DNA of 64,000 nt from Guillardia theta CCMP2712 (GCF_000315625.1 NW_005434650.1:130736-194735); one strand, 5' to 3'; counted from the first letter of the stretch, positions 1 through 11,600 are shown. The notes: generated by a model from the letters alone, not told the origin. A program made the numbers and translations.

Positions 1-3000
1 AGATTACAAGTCCGACTCGAAGACTCTCGATCGCTCCGAGTTCAGCGCTGTGGTTAAGGCAGCTGGACTTGAGCAGATGGAGGCGTCAGACATCGACATG
101 GTCTTCGATGGGATGGACGCCAACCAAGATGGCACTCTGAGCCTCGAGGAGGTGGTGGAGACTTACCGGCGAGTGCATGCCGAAGTAGTCCTTGACGGAG
201 ACTTGAAGGTCGATGAGGAGGAGATGAAGGTCGCTCCAGACAACCTTGACCGTATCGATCTACGGCCTGCAGCTCCCGGGGCGGAGGTCAACTCCATCCT
301 CCCCTTCTACGCTGATGGAAGTTCTAGCGCCTCTGCGCTCTCACACCAGTGGAAGCAAGTCTGCGATGCTCTAGCGAAACAGTCCATGTACCTGCCTCCT
401 GACGAGCAGTACCAAGTGCAAGACGCCTTGAGGTTCACAGGTGAGCGTCTGCTGGGCTCGAGGTTGGTAGATAAGAAGTTCGGGGAGGGTCTCGCTATTG
501 GCAGCATTATTGCAGGCTTGCAACTTCCAACGCCTGTACTCGTCAGCGCTGTGCTCCTCCCTTGTGTCCGTGAGCGAAGCGCCAGCATCCAAGAGGTTCG
601 CGATCGCTTCGGGCCGGTCGTGGGCTCAATGGTGGAGGACTCGGTCTGGCTCTCGCAGCTTCCCGACCGGGTCGGCCTGCTCGATGATGATGGCAGCAGA
701 TTCCTGCGGGAGTACATGGTGGCAGCGTCAAGGGACCATCGGGCTGTGATAGTCATGCTGGCGGATCGGCTTAATGCGCTGAGAAAGATCGAAGAAGCTC
801 CCTTGTACGACCAGCATCTGAAGGCGCTGGAGAGCCTTCAAGTCTTCTCGCCACTCGCTCACGCACTTGGAGTGGGAAAGTGGCTGTGGGAGCTGGAAGA
901 CCTCTCGTTCCGTGCCTTGTTCCCGGACTCGTACACGTCTGTCGAGCAGTGGCAGCTGGAGCTGTGGGAAGTCTCGAGCAACATGATGGAGCAGGCAAAG
1001 GTGGACGTGCTAAAGGCGCTGAATGAGAACGACTTCTTGCTGGAACATGTCGAACGATACGCCATCACAAGCCGAAGGAAGAGTGTTTTCTCCACCTTCA
1101 AGAAGATGTTCAGGTCGAACAAGAAACTTGAGGTGCTTTTCCTTTCCTACCCCTTCTCCTGCTCCTCCTGACCTGTTGATAGGATGTCAAGGATGTTTTC
1201 GCCATGCGAGTTGTCATTGGTCTCAAGAGTCAGTTCAGGTCAGACGACTCGGTGCAAGTCCGCACATGCACGGAAGCATATGGAGCAGTGAGGAAGGCGC
1301 TAGTCGGCTGGGAAGAGCCGCGGGGGAGGTTTAAAGACTACGTGACACACCCAAAGCCCAATGGCTACCAGGTAGAGCAACCGCCTCGTCTCCTGCACCC
1401 TCTGCTTCTCCTGCTGCCACTCGCTTCCTGTCCTCTTTGTCTGATCGCAAACTTTCTCAGTCGATCCACACGACGCTCGACAGCCCGTTGAAGCTTCCGC
1501 TTGAAGTTCAGATCCGCACGGAGGAAATGCATGCGGCTGCAGAGTTCGGAGACGCATCACACAACTTGTACAAAGGGGGGATCAAGAGGTGAAAGCATAT
1601 GACTAGCCTCTCTGTCCTCTCATCTTCCTTCCTTCAGCTTGTCAGCTGTGCAAAACTTTGCCGACATGGTGCGCAAGAGCAACGTTGCAGCGCTTGCCCC
1701 GGCTGATTCCGTGAGCGCTGTCTTCAGATGTCCCATGACGGGTGACCCGATTCATCGACAGGATTTGAGTGAGGAAAACAGTGAAGAGCAGCGAGACCTT
1801 GACGCGCTGGAGTTCAGCAATGAAGCTGCAGGTAAAAAAGAAGGAGGAATGGGAGGAAGGGGAGGAGAAGGGGAGGAGGAGAAGTGCAGGGGATGAGGAG
1901 GAGGAGGGACGGGGTGAGGCAGACTGCTGATGTGAGAGCAGAAGCGTCTTCGTTGGAGTTGAGCCTGGACTCATCGGATGCGATCAAGAGGAAGAACGAG
2001 AGGTCTGTGGAAGGGGAGGGCACAGGGGCCGGCTTCCTAGGTAATGTCCGCCTCTCTCTTGCAAGTCTGACGCCTGTCAGATGAAGACGAGCTGAGGAAC
2101 ATGATCCTGACAGCACCCGGAGTGAACGATGACGTCAGCATGGGCGGCAGCGAGGAGGAGGTAGTTGTTGTCTCTCCTTTTTCCCCGTCATGTGTGTCTC
2201 CTGCAGCATGCCTGGCAGCTCGACTCGCTGGGTCAGGACCTTCTCTTCGTCGTGCCTGCCTTCGAGCGCTCGTCCATTGAAGCTGACCTGCGCCAGAGCT
2301 CAGAGATCGTGAGTGGCACCCGGTCCCTACCTCTTCCTAGGACCTCATACACCGCAGGTCCTTGCTGCCTCACAGGATGCGGCAGCTGCCTATGCTGCTG
2401 GCCAGGAGACGCCGCTGAAGCTTGACCGCGTGCTAGCAGATCTGATGGCAGCTGCAGAGGACGGGAGCGGTGAGAAGGAGGCGCTGAGGGGTGGGACTGA
2501 TGCTTACGTAGCTCGAACAGGGAAGGAGACAGAAGAGTTTGAAGCTCAACGAAGATTTCTGCGGCAGCAGGTGGGGAGACAGCCAGGGGAGGAGAGCGAG
2601 AGTGAGGTCCAGATATGTTCTTGCGTGCAAGCATGCTACATAGATACGTAGAGCAGACTGGAAGGCAGGCAGGCAGGAAGTCAAGAATGAAGAGGAGGGC
2701 GAGGAGCACGATGGTGACGGTTTCGCAGGGCATCGACGTGATCAAGCGACAGGACGTGCTGAGGACGATGTTGGATAGCAACAAGGTTGATCATGGACGG
2801 AGAGAGGCGGGTGAGTGACGGAGCATGCAGGCGAGGCTCTTTGATCCTGATGAGGTCATGGCGAAGCTGCTGGACGAGTGGGATGAGAGACTGTCTGATG
2901 AGAGGAGTCGAGAGCCAAGACAGGACGCAGGAGGGGAGCAGCCTAGAGGGAAGCTGAGGTGCGAGCTACTAGAGGAGCCTGCAGGCATGTTCTCCTCTAT

Positions 3001-3028
3001 GGAATTTGAGCGATCAAGTTCAACCTAG
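1..3028 (+). CDS. Calcium-binding RelA/SpoT homologue ((p)ppGpp synthetase), 5' end outside window
   Basis: Makes the alarmone (p)ppGpp from GTP or GDP plus ATP; in algae and plants this family acts in the plastid. Reading from base 2, two EF-hand loops come first ([14 protein letters not shown] and [12 protein letters not shown]), then a pseudo-hydrolase region in which the usual HD pair is replaced (LLPCVRERS), then a synthetase domain with GRFKDYV, PKPNGYQ and [16 protein letters not shown]. Exons I could join: to 1132, 1183-1371, 1461-1588, 1638-1831, 1942-2040, 2081-2160, 2207-2308, 2358-about 2570, then exons near 2729 and 2841 to the stop at 3026-3028. Frame is kept at every junction to 2308; the last three are less certain. 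Plant CRSH proteins, as I recall, carry EF-hands at the C terminus, so this order is unusual. Function should be synthetase only, gated by calcium (inference). Confidence 0.85.
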
Positions 3029-3109
3029 AAACACTTGTAGTCTAACGCGGGTCATTGAAAGTGAAGTACATGCACCACTAAACTACGGCCATTCAGTTGA
3101 GAGACAGAC

Positions 3110-3245
3110 CTCAGTACTTAGCAGGTACTAAGCCTCAGTCACAGCGTGGCGGCGGGCGCGGCCGGGCCGGGCCGCGGGCCTGAGAGATCGGACCGCCGGC
3201 CGCCGTGCTCGGCGGGCCCGGGGGACTTCAGTGAAGTACAGAATA
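3110..3245. other. GC-rich mosaic island (CTCAGT / CCGGGCC words)
   Basis: Non-coding stretch in the 824 bp between the RelA/SpoT stop and the kinase start. It has CTCAGT words at both edges and a core of CGGCC, GGGCC and GCCGGC words. No open frame with coding character crosses it. The same composition recurs at about 9540, 11450, 20640, 23395, 26880, 35235 and 61930, each time close to a gene 5' end. The remaining 3246-3852 holds AT-rich sequence, short G-rich and C-rich runs near 3430-3520, and a CTC-repeat at about 3590-3650. Confidence 0.6.
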
Positions 3246-3852
3246 GGCCCTCAGTCATCATTTTCGTGCAACTTTGAACCTCATCCCCAACTGCTGATTC
3301 TCTTTCGACGTTTTGTCAATACTTCAATGAAAAATTGAAATATCAAAGAATATTTACGAATGGAGATCTCAAAATGTCTATGGTGTACCGGTAGTGACCG
3401 GAGTCGGAACCTTCAATGCAACTCTCTTCAAAGGGGTGGGTATTCTGGTGGGAAAGGGAGGGGTAGAGCGAGCCCAATTGGATGGCTACGACCTCCTTTA
3501 GTACCCCCCCCCCTTTCCACCTCTGATCCTCGTCCTGCCAGTCGCCCAGTTCAAGACAGTCGCTACCCCCCTTGCTCAGAGTCCCCCGCTCCTCCTCGGC
3601 TCCTCCTCCTCCTCGGCTCCTCCTCCTCCTCCTCCTCCTCCTCCTCTCTGTTCCTTTGCCTCTCACCCCAGTGTGAAGGCCACGGATTCAACCGCTGCTG
3701 CTGCAGGGTGAGGGGATAGGGTAAGTGGGAACGCACTGGGGGATACAGGTGAGAGTCATAGAGATCGACTGAGAGACTGAAGAAGGGAAGAGGAGGAAGG
3801 GAAGAGGAGGAAAGTCAGTGCACATGTGGTCCCTGATTGCTGAAAGAAGAGA

Positions 3853-6538
3853 ATGTCCATGAGAGAAGGATATCCCAACAAAGTCTTGGATATGCAACTG
3901 GACATGTCCACCTTGGAATTACGGACTCCTCATCCTCAAACGTATCATATCAGCAATCAGGTTGGTTCAGGAGCGTCGGGGAGAATGCTTCTAGCCAAGG
4001 GCAGTTTGGATCGCAAGCTGTACGTAGCAAAGCAGATCGATTTTCAGGCAGGCAACAACGAAGCCGCGCTGTCGTACGCTCTTCACGAAGCAAGGATCCT
4101 GTTCCTCCTGAGACACCCTAGGATCGTTCACCTGCATGATTTCTACCCGCAGTCGTCCAGCATCTTTCTTGTTCTTGAATATTGCGAGCATGGTGACCTG
4201 GCAAAGCAGATCCAGCAGAGGCTACGAGACGGGGGAATGGCCTTCGACCCAGAGACAGCGATCAAGTGGTGGTACCAGCTACTTGACGGCCTCGACTTCT
4301 GCCATGAGCACGGCGTCCTCCATCGAGATCTCAAGCCCTCCAACCTCCTCCTTGACTCAGAGTTCGACCTGAAGCTCGCTGACTTCGGCGTGTCTTCCCT
4401 TATCCATTCTCCTCCTGCACCTGAGCGCGTCGGAAGTCGGCGGTACATGGCGCCTGAGGTAGTAGAGGAGCTGAAGTACTCAACAAAGAGCGACGTCTGG
4501 TCTGCAGGCATCGTGATGATGGAGGCGTTGACGCTGAAGCAGCATGAGGGGAATGCGATCGATCTTGTGGTGCTGGAGTCTCAAATTGGAAGCAAGTATG
4601 GCAAGTTCACCCTTGAAGGTCTCCAGCGTCAGTTACACTCAAGACCAGAGATCCGGTCTGAAGCCTCCGAGCAGAAGAGATTTCTCCTCACGCACATCCC
4701 TGAAAGTTTACGACACACCGTCGTCAAGGAGATCGGACAAGAGATAGAGGCCAGCACAACCTCGGCTAATGAACGAGTATGGTCCAGCAGTCCCAACGGA
4801 AAGCTCACACATGGGGATGAGGTTGATGTATGGAATGGCATTGGGATCGCGTTGGCTCCTGGGAAGGGCGGGGAGAACGGAACCTGGAAGATAGCTTCCG
4901 TGAACAGCAAACACAGGGAGCTTCTTGACTTCGAGGTGGTGCGAGGCGACTTCCTCTGGGATGTGGATGGTCGCATCGTCTATGGGTTCTCCTTCGAGAC
5001 AGTCACAGGCATGCTCTCTGGGCCTGTAGGTTCTTCTGTGACAATCGGAATCAAGAAGGAGCTTAGCTTTCCTGTCAAACACTTCACGTTGATACGAAAG
5101 CCGTACAACGAGAGCTTGCTTCAAACCGAGCAAGAGCATTATCGCGTGGAGGATCAAAGAGCAGAAGAAGGAACGAATGTGGCGAGCGTCTCAACGTCTT
5201 CCTGCTCATCCGCTGAGCCGCAAGGAATGAGTCAGTTCCGGGAGCCTCTGCATGAGAGTCGTTCAAGCGATGAAGACCTCCCGCCTGCTTCCAACGGGGT
5301 GAGGCAGGAGTACGACCCTACCGATGAGCCCATCTCGAGCACGGACGTTGGCGGCGTTACTGCTCTGAGCGTTGGCTCGGCGTCCATTGCCGGAGGAGGT
5401 CGATACATCGGACAGCTTCGCTATGGGCGTCCCTGGGGACGTGGAACAGCCTCCTGGCCCCAGCAGGGCCACAGCTACGTCGGTGAATGGAAGGACGGCG
5501 TGATGCATGGGCAGGGCTCGGCCACGTACCTCAACGGCGATCGGTATGACGGGGAATGGCTCTGCGGCAAGAGAAGTGGCCTCGGCCGTTACTCTCATGG
5601 GTCGGGCGATGTGTACGAGGGGCTGTGGTCGAGTGAGAAGAAGGAGGGCCTGGGAGTAGACACGTTTGCCGATGGACGCGGATACCGGGGGGAACTGGAG
5701 GAGAATAAGTATGCAGGGATCGGCGCGTACTTCTCCAAGGATGGTCCGATCTACCAGGTGACTTTGAGAATGAGAAGGGAGGTGCTGAAGGGCAGGACAG
5801 GGTGAATGGTCTGAAGGGAAAGCCCATGGTCAAGGAATCTCAATCTCTAGCAGCAAGGGAAAACGATTTGTCAGGTAGCCTCCGAAATTATCATGTGAAG
5901 ATTTAAAGATTGAGGCAGGTATTCGTACGGAACCATCATCTCGAGCGAGCCATTCTACACTGAATCGCATGGGATTGTGGAAGAGAAGATTGAAATCATC
6001 GGCAAGGCCGCCATCGCTGTCGCCTTGCTGTCTCGCAAAGTTGCTTCCATGCTACAGGTGGCACCTCTTGTTGCTGTTTGCCGGTTGTGATTCATACCGT
6101 GCTCAGAGTGAGAAGCTCGAGCCGCCACTGCCGTTCCTAGAGCAGCTAGAGGGGCAGGCGTTGCGGGAGTGCCTGTCGGAGATCAAAGGCACCTCACCAC
6201 TGGGGGAGGCCCTGCACCTCTTGATAGGAGTGCGCTCAGTGGTGCAGGAAGACTCCTCCCTCGTGGTGCAGAGCCACGAGAGCGATGAGGAGACCTTCCA
6301 GCTGAAGCAGGGTGACATCATCCACGAAGTATGCGGGAAGTCGTGCTCGTGGTATCGTGAGCTACCGATCGAGGACGTGCTTCTCCATGTGAGAGAGGTG
6401 AGAAAGCTGCTGACAAGGCTTGAGGTGATAGCTGCTCAGGTCCAGGGCCCTTTCCTCGAGATGGGCATTAAGACTGAAGGGATGCCGCCATGGTCGAAGC
6501 CTCAATTATGCCACGTGAGCTTGCGAGAAGCGGTGTGA
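3853..6538 (+). CDS. Ser/Thr protein kinase with PDZ-like domain and MORN repeats
   Basis: The first exon (ATG 3853, to 5757) encodes a kinase domain at about residues 31-260: Gly loop GSGASG (38-43), VAK lysine, HRDLKPSN near 157, ADFG near 176, and APE in RRYMAPEVV. A PDZ-like domain follows at about 320-415 (GIGIALAPG ... GDFLWDVDGRIVYG ... GSSVTIGI), then MORN repeats from about 516 (YVGEWKDGVMHGQG, YDGEWLCGKRSGLG). The apparent stop at 5805 is inside an intron. Splicing 5758-5800 (43 nt) restores YQGEWSEGKAHGQG, a further MORN unit; splicing 5875-5918 (44 nt) and 6058-6106 (49 nt) extends the protein to TGA 6536-6538 with a C-terminal region I do not recognise. MORN and PDZ parts suggest a membrane- or cytoskeleton-anchored kinase (inference). 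The 3' end faces CWC22 across 23 bp. Confidence 0.85.
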
Positions 6539-6561
6539 ACAGCTTTAAACACTCAATACAC

Positions 6562-9060
6562 TCAATCTCGTCTCTGCCGTTTCGGAGCAGGCCTCTTTCC
6601 TGATGAGGATGAGGATGACGAGGAGCTGGAGCTGGAGCTGGAGCTGGAGCTGGAATTAAAGCCTAAGTATGTACATCGGATCTGCAACAAGTGTTTACCT
6701 GCTGGACGAACTAGAACTGTCAGAATCCGAGTCGGAAGAACTAGTTCAAATATTCAGTGGCCGTAGGTCTGTAAAACAAGCCTGACCTCGATGAAGACGA
6801 TGTCGATGAAGACGAGGATGATGAGGACGAGCTCTCCTGTTGAATTTTTCACCTCTTTAAGGTTTTGATTGAAGTGAAATTATACCTGCTTCCGTTGCAT
6901 GATCATCTTTGGCAAGTTCTTTAGATGCTCTCTGTAACTCAGGTCATCTTCTGCGTCAGTCAAGGGGGCAGGTCAAAATGTCACCTCAGCCCCTCCGTGA
7001 GTCCACCCAAGCCAATAGATGTGAAGAAGTTGATGGCAAACCTGCACGGGCAAGCAATCAAGATGGGAGGGAGGGGGTTTCGCCTCTACCTCGTGTTCCT
7101 TGGGTTGTCACGGGGAAACAGACCCTCGAAGTACTGTGCCATGAAAGGATCCTCCAGACGCTCCTATCTAACATGTCAGACAACTTGACCAATGACGTCA
7201 CACCGAAGAGCTGCTCCTCACCTTGAGCTTGGGTAGCCCCATGTACTCCGACACCTCTTGGAAGAGGATCTGGTAACATTTAGCAGGAGTTGAACTCACG
7301 GTAACTGAAACACCTTGATGAAGATACGAGATGAGGAGGTAGTCTCCTCCTCATTCAGTCGAATGTACTCAAGGCACGTCCATGGCATCGCATCCTAGTT
7401 GACCTCAACTCAACACAACAACTTGCAATCATAGAAAAAACATACTGTATGGAGCAAGTGACCAAAAATCTTTGCGACGTTGCGGAGCTTGTTGGTTTCA
7501 AGTCGATGCACTGTGGCATAGTACTGAGCAAACAGCTCGTCGTACATCTCTTCCCACTCCTTCTTTAATTTACAAAAGCGCTGCGAAAAAAAAAAAGAAA
7601 AGAAAAGAAAGAATGTCAAAAAAATCATTGCACACAGCGATCAAAATCACCTCTGCGAGAACACCGTAATATTTCATATACGATTTCTCTTGCATGCCGC
7701 ATTCAATGATCATTCGAAGCATCTCTTTCTCCTGTCCCGGTTTGATTTGCAATTTGAGCAACTTATGTGCAGCTTCATCAGACTGCATACTACTCTGGAT
7801 CGTGAGATAAATAGTTCGCCTCAGATTAACCAGATCGGTTTCTGTTTGATCTTGGATCTCCTGTTGTTGAGCAGCTGCTTCCTCCTCATCTTCCTCCTCT
7901 TCCTCTTCCTCCTCTTCCTCCTCATCGTCGCCCTCTTCTCCTCCTTCTTCTTCTCCAAGAAGCTCTTTCTTGAGTGACTTCCAGGCTTCTTCGTGCTCAA
8001 CAAATTCAGGGTCAGGGTGAAAAATATCAAGCGATGGCTCTGGATCCAGCTGATCATCAAGTGACAGTTCATGTGTAATCTGATCATCCGCATCAACAAG
8101 ATCAAGATCAGCGTCCAGGGCAGGGAACTCCGCGAAGTTTGTCTTGCGAACAGCAAAGAGCCCTTCAATCATATACTGAACGCGCTTGTCGATCTCACCC
8201 TCGTGAAGCACCCCTCGAAACCGTTCGAAGATGGCATGCAAGCCCATGGGTGTGAGTTGATGGAGAGCGGATCCTGCTTCCTTGACAAAGCTGACAGCAA
8301 GTTCCACACTGTCGTCTGTCGGCTTCTCAAGGAGGACAGTAAGCAATTGGAGGCCAAGAATCTCATGGGCCACTTGCTGGTTGATGAGGTGAGCGATGAA
8401 CTTCACCATTGCAGTACAAACAGGCTTATCGTTTCTCTTGTATGAACGTCTGAACTGCATAATGACTCTCTTCAACAAGGTTTCTCCATTCTCAGGCAAC
8501 TTTGTGTTGATAACTGCTGTCAATGCTGCGTATACATTGGTGAAATTGGGCGAGGCAAGTTGTGCTTTCATGAGTGAACGACAATAGAGGCCTCGGCCAC
8601 GAACAAGGTTCTCCTGGAAGATTTCCTGCACTATGCTGGTGATGTTCGCTTTGGTGACCTTGTTGATCAGACCATTGATGCTCTTCTTCAGAGCCTCCCA
8701 CGTCATCCTCTGATATTCAACACTCGATTTGTCCTGGATGCCTGCTTGCATCTGCTTCAAGCGGAAGGGCGGGATGTATGCACCACCGGCTCTGCCTGCC
8801 GGGAGCATCTTTGTCCTCTCCATAAGGGATGGTCCCCGACCCTCCGGTTGGTTCTTTCCGTCAGCCTCTGACGAGTTCTTGTTGGCGCTTTCATTCTCTA
8901 CTCTGCTCTCCTCTTCAGGCGCTTTGTTCCCGCCTTCCACATTTTTGCGCTCATCGCGTCTCGGGCTTGAGGAACCTCCGCCCTCACTGTCGCTGCTGCT
9001 GCTGCTGCTGCTCGAGCTGCTGCTCGAGCTGCTGCTGCCTCGCTTCTTGTCTTTTCCCAT
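6562..9060 (-). CDS. CWC22: Pre-mRNA splicing factor CWC22 (MIF4G and MA3 domains)
   Basis: Spliceosome component that also loads eIF4A3 to start exon junction complexes. ATG at 9060-9058 opens MGKDKKRG, a Ser run and acidic segment, then a MIF4G domain (GRGLYCRSLMKAQLASPNFT, KRVIMQFRRSYKRNDK) and an acidic linker. The MA3 part follows: RRTIYLTIQSSMQSDEAAHK, then after a 70 nt intron (7650-7581) HRLETNKLRNVAKIFGHLL. Further exons give TSSSRIFIKV, ILFQEVSEYMGLPKLK, GLFPRDNPRNTR, FAINFFTSIGLGGLTEGL and REHLKNLPKMIMQRKQ. The tail is Ser-rich, split over small exons, and ends GKRPAPKRQRRD at the stop 6562-6564. Domain order and these blocks are those of CWC22. The Ser/Arg-type tail is on the minus strand, so the D/E-rich plus-strand frames at 6600-6840 are shadows. 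Confidence 0.93.
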
Positions 9061-9118
9061 GGCTGTGTGATTCTTCGATGAGAGATTCAAGTTGCTCTTG
9101 GTATGCTTCTCCCTCTAC

Positions 9119-9156
<38 letters not shown>

Positions 9157-9173
9157 CTGTCTGTCTGTCGCTC
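9119..9173. repeat. (CTGT)n microsatellite
   Basis: Tetranucleotide array with one CCGT variant, about 60 bp upstream of the CWC22 start codon on that gene's 5' side. It makes the cysteine/serine-repeat frames seen in this stretch; these have no coding value. Confidence 0.9.
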
Positions 9174-9239
9174 CGTCCTCTTCTACTTCCTTCACTTCCT
9201 CTCCCTCTCCCTCCTTGCTTCGTCCGTTCCTCTTCTCAG

Positions 9240-9500
9240 CCTTTCTGCCTCCTCCACCCCACCCACCCTCTTACTGTACCCACCCTTACAAATGTTTATC
9301 ATACCCACCCTCCTTCTTAAAGAAAATGAAGACCGCATCTCAAATATCAGGTAAAGCTAGACATTCTCAAATTTCTCTTTTGGGTAAAAACGGGGATCTC
9401 TATACCTTTTCCCTAATTTCTGTACCCCTACCCCCCCCTATCAATTATTCATCACAACGTACCCCTATCTTATTGTACCCCACCATCTCAGTTTCCACCT
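9240..9500 (-). other. GGGTA-rich tract upstream of CWC22
   Basis: On the plus strand this reads as repeated TACCC/CACCC words (TACCCACCC, TACCCCTACCCC, GTACCCC). In the sense of CWC22, the only gene whose 5' end lies here, it is GGGTA/GGGTG-rich. No coding frame. It belongs to a recurring class described in the findings. Confidence 0.65.
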
Positions 9501-9539
9501 TTCCCGCCCTCCCTGCACGCGGAGAATGCGAACCACGGC

Positions 9540-9960
9540 AGATGGCAGACCAGAATCACGGTTGCGATGATCACTGAGTCGGACTCCGGGATCACCGTCG
9601 GGCCCCGGCCCCACTCAGCCGGCCACTCAGCGGCGGCCCACCACACTGAGATCCGACCGGCCCACCAGTCACTGAGTGATCCCACGGGCAGAACCGTTGA
9701 TGATCGCGCCGAGTCGCAGCAGCAGACTCAGCCTGCGTGACGTCCGTTGCCCTGGCACTGGCAGGTCACTTCACTGAGTCAGTACAGTGCGCGGCCGCCA
9801 CCGACGGACAGGGCCTGACTCTGTGAGAGGGTGAAACTCCGAGGCTCAGCCTTTCAAGGCTTGACGGTTGGTTACTGCTTAATACGCAACTCGGCAGGTC
9901 GCCGTTCCCTTGACTGATTCGGGCCCGTTAGCCGGAGGCTGATGCCGCTCCAATACTCGC
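9540..9960. other. GC-rich mosaic island (ACTGAG/ACTCAG words)
   Basis: At least six ACTGAG/ACTCAG words (TCACTGAGTCGG, CCACTCAGCC, ACACTGAGATCC, TCACTGAGTGATCC, TCACTGAGTCAGT) alternate with CCGGCC/GGCCC words. There is no open frame of coding character. It lies between the CWC22 5' flank and the 3' end of the RDD-like gene. Confidence 0.65.
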
Positions 9961-9980
9961 TGAACATCCGAAAATTTCAG

Positions 9981-10898
9981 CTAATCACTACGATTTATAT
10001 TCAGTTCATCGTAAACAAGGATGGTCGACGAGATCTTGTCCATGTAGAAACGGTTCTTGTCATCCCAGAAAGCATGTAAGATGTTGAGAACACTGAGAAG
10101 CAACGCAAGCAGGATCGATCCTGCCTTCCCGAAGTAAACCATCTCGGCGATGACACCCTGAGAGCCAGCAGGGGCGGCAATCGCTGAAATCAATCCAAAC
10201 AACCCTCCTGCTAGCCCTCCGGCAAGGAATGGCCCGAAGTGACCCAGGACAAACACGCCAAAGAACATTCTCTTCCATCCGACGTCGCGACCAGTCTGTG
10301 CGTTGATATACTTCAACCCCATAACTGACTGATGGAAAAATCTGCTGGACCGAAAGACCCAAAGGAGCTCGTAGAAAAGAACAACGAACCTGTTGAAGAA
10401 CCACTGCAGTACTGTGCAGCACAGCCTCGTCTGTATCGATGGATAAACAAACTCCTTGTCTTCTAACGTGAATATACGCGCCTCAGGGAACCTCTTTCCT
10501 GCTCGCAAGAGGTAGTTGGGGACTACGGAGAGGGCATGTAAGCAGGTCACAATGAAGGTACCCAAGGGACTGAGAGAGTATCCATTGAGAACCATCCCTG
10601 CGAGCGCAACAGCAGACAAGCCGAACATCACGTTGAGCATGAGAGGAGGAAGAGATTCCTGAAGAGATTCGAACGTGACATCTCCTTGCCTCGAGCCCCC
10701 CATTCTGACTCGTGAGACGCTTCTAGTTTCGGGAAGCTTCAAGGGGCTCCTTGCAACGACAGATCCCTGACATCTGAAGGACATGGTCGCCAACGAATGT
10801 TGCGCTCCGAGAGGAGCATATCTGAATGCCAGCGCTGGGCAATCGTTTGCGACCAGCAAGGCGACCAAGGCGATTGATTTTCGGGCACTGTGAGCCAT
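9981..10898 (-). CDS. Plastid-targeted RDD-like multi-spanning membrane protein
   Basis: Single-exon frame of about 305 residues from ATG 10898-10896. I prefer this Met because it opens a clean signal peptide, MAHSARKSIALVALLVANDC then PALA, followed by Phe; a Phe after the cleavage site is the mark of import into cryptophyte and other red-derived plastids. A Ser/Arg-rich transit-like stretch follows, then several hydrophobic segments (LPPLMLNVMFGLSAVALAGM, FGVFVLGHFGPFLAGGLAGG, AGSILLALLLSVLNILHAF). The block GLKYINAQTGRDVGWKRM, with a final DDKNRFYMDKISSTILV, resembles the RDD membrane-domain family (K/V...GLKV..TG...W.R ... D..T.VV). Transported substrate, if any, is unknown. RDD assignment is moderate; plastid targeting is better supported. 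Confidence 0.65.
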   Translation of the reverse strand: MAHSARKSIALVALLVANDCPALAFRYAPLGAQHSLATMSFRCQGSVVARSPLKLPETRSVSRVRMGGSRQGDVTFESLQESLPPLMLNVMFGLSAVALAGMVLNGYSLSPLGTFIVTCLHALSVVPNYLLRAGKRFPEARIFTLEDKEFVYPSIQTRLCCTVLQWFFNRFVVLFYELLWVFRSSRFFHQSVMGLKYINAQTGRDVGWKRMFFGVFVLGHFGPFLAGGLAGGLFGLISAIAAPAGSQGVIAEMVYFGKAGSILLALLLSVLNILHAFWDDKNRFYMDKISSTILVYDELNINRSD

Positions 10899-11449
10899 GG
10901 AGATACTGCAGCACAAGCAGCATGTCATAACGAACATCTTGAGAAAACAACATCTTAAAAATTCTGACATATGGACTAAACCTCACAAAAATTACACATT
11001 CGCAGATTGACACCAGTTGAGTGTCACAAAAAAGAAAGGAGCCCAGAACTGAATAAGCGGAGTCTAAAGGTTCCCTGCTCGTAGATATTTGCAAATTCTA
11101 ATCTTTATGATTTCTGGGTTGATACAGGTGTGGTATTGGTCCCTCGTCTGTTACAAACCTCTCTGATTCAACGCTCAGCGCTTCACTGCATGCGCTAAAC
11201 ACAAAGGGCAATGACGGCCAGGTATCATACCTCTTGTTCTACTTGCGTCTACACACCGGGACTGATCACGCATCGCATTCGAATCTCATCATTGCTATTC
11301 TGGCTGAGCATACCAGCATCTCACTCTCTCTCTCTCCTTGTCTCTTCCCTCCTCCTCTCCTCTCCCCTCGACCTCCTCGCATCAAAACCTTGCCAGAGGA
11401 TTCTTGCTTCCGTTATTTCCGTTATATATAAACTCGGGCGACTCAATCG

Positions 11450-11600
11450 ACTCCGACATAGTCACAGTGACTGAGCGGCGGCTCAGCGGCCCTCGGATAA
11501 CCGGGCCCGGGGGCCGGGCGGCCGCGGACTCGGCGACTCATCCGGGGCCCGCCGGGTGCCGCGCCGGGGCAGATGTGGAGCTGCGGCCGGCCGGGCCTAC
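11450..11600. other. GC-rich mosaic island in a head-to-head promoter
   Basis: CACAGTGACTGAG, a short foldback TGAGCGGCGGCTCA, then CGGGCCCGGGGGCCGGGCGGCC-type sequence. It sits between the divergent RDD-like gene (start 10898) and the FAM228-like gene (start 11971). The rest of 10899-11450 is mixed-composition sequence with a (CT)n run near 11322-11360; I see no gene in it. Confidence 0.6.

Noticed and set aside
5969-6538. Separate 189-codon gene
   Set aside because: The first part uses the wrong frame across an intron (6058-6106). In the correct frame it is the last two exons of the kinase-PDZ-MORN gene.
6580-6845. Acidic D/E-repeat frames on the plus strand
   Set aside because: They are the complement of the Ser-rich C-terminal exons of CWC22, whose splice sites and end GKRPAPKRQRRD read cleanly on the minus strand.
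8829-9577. Cys/Ser/Val-rich frames on the plus strand
   Set aside because: Produced by the (CTGT)n microsatellite and by the complement of the CWC22 Ser run.
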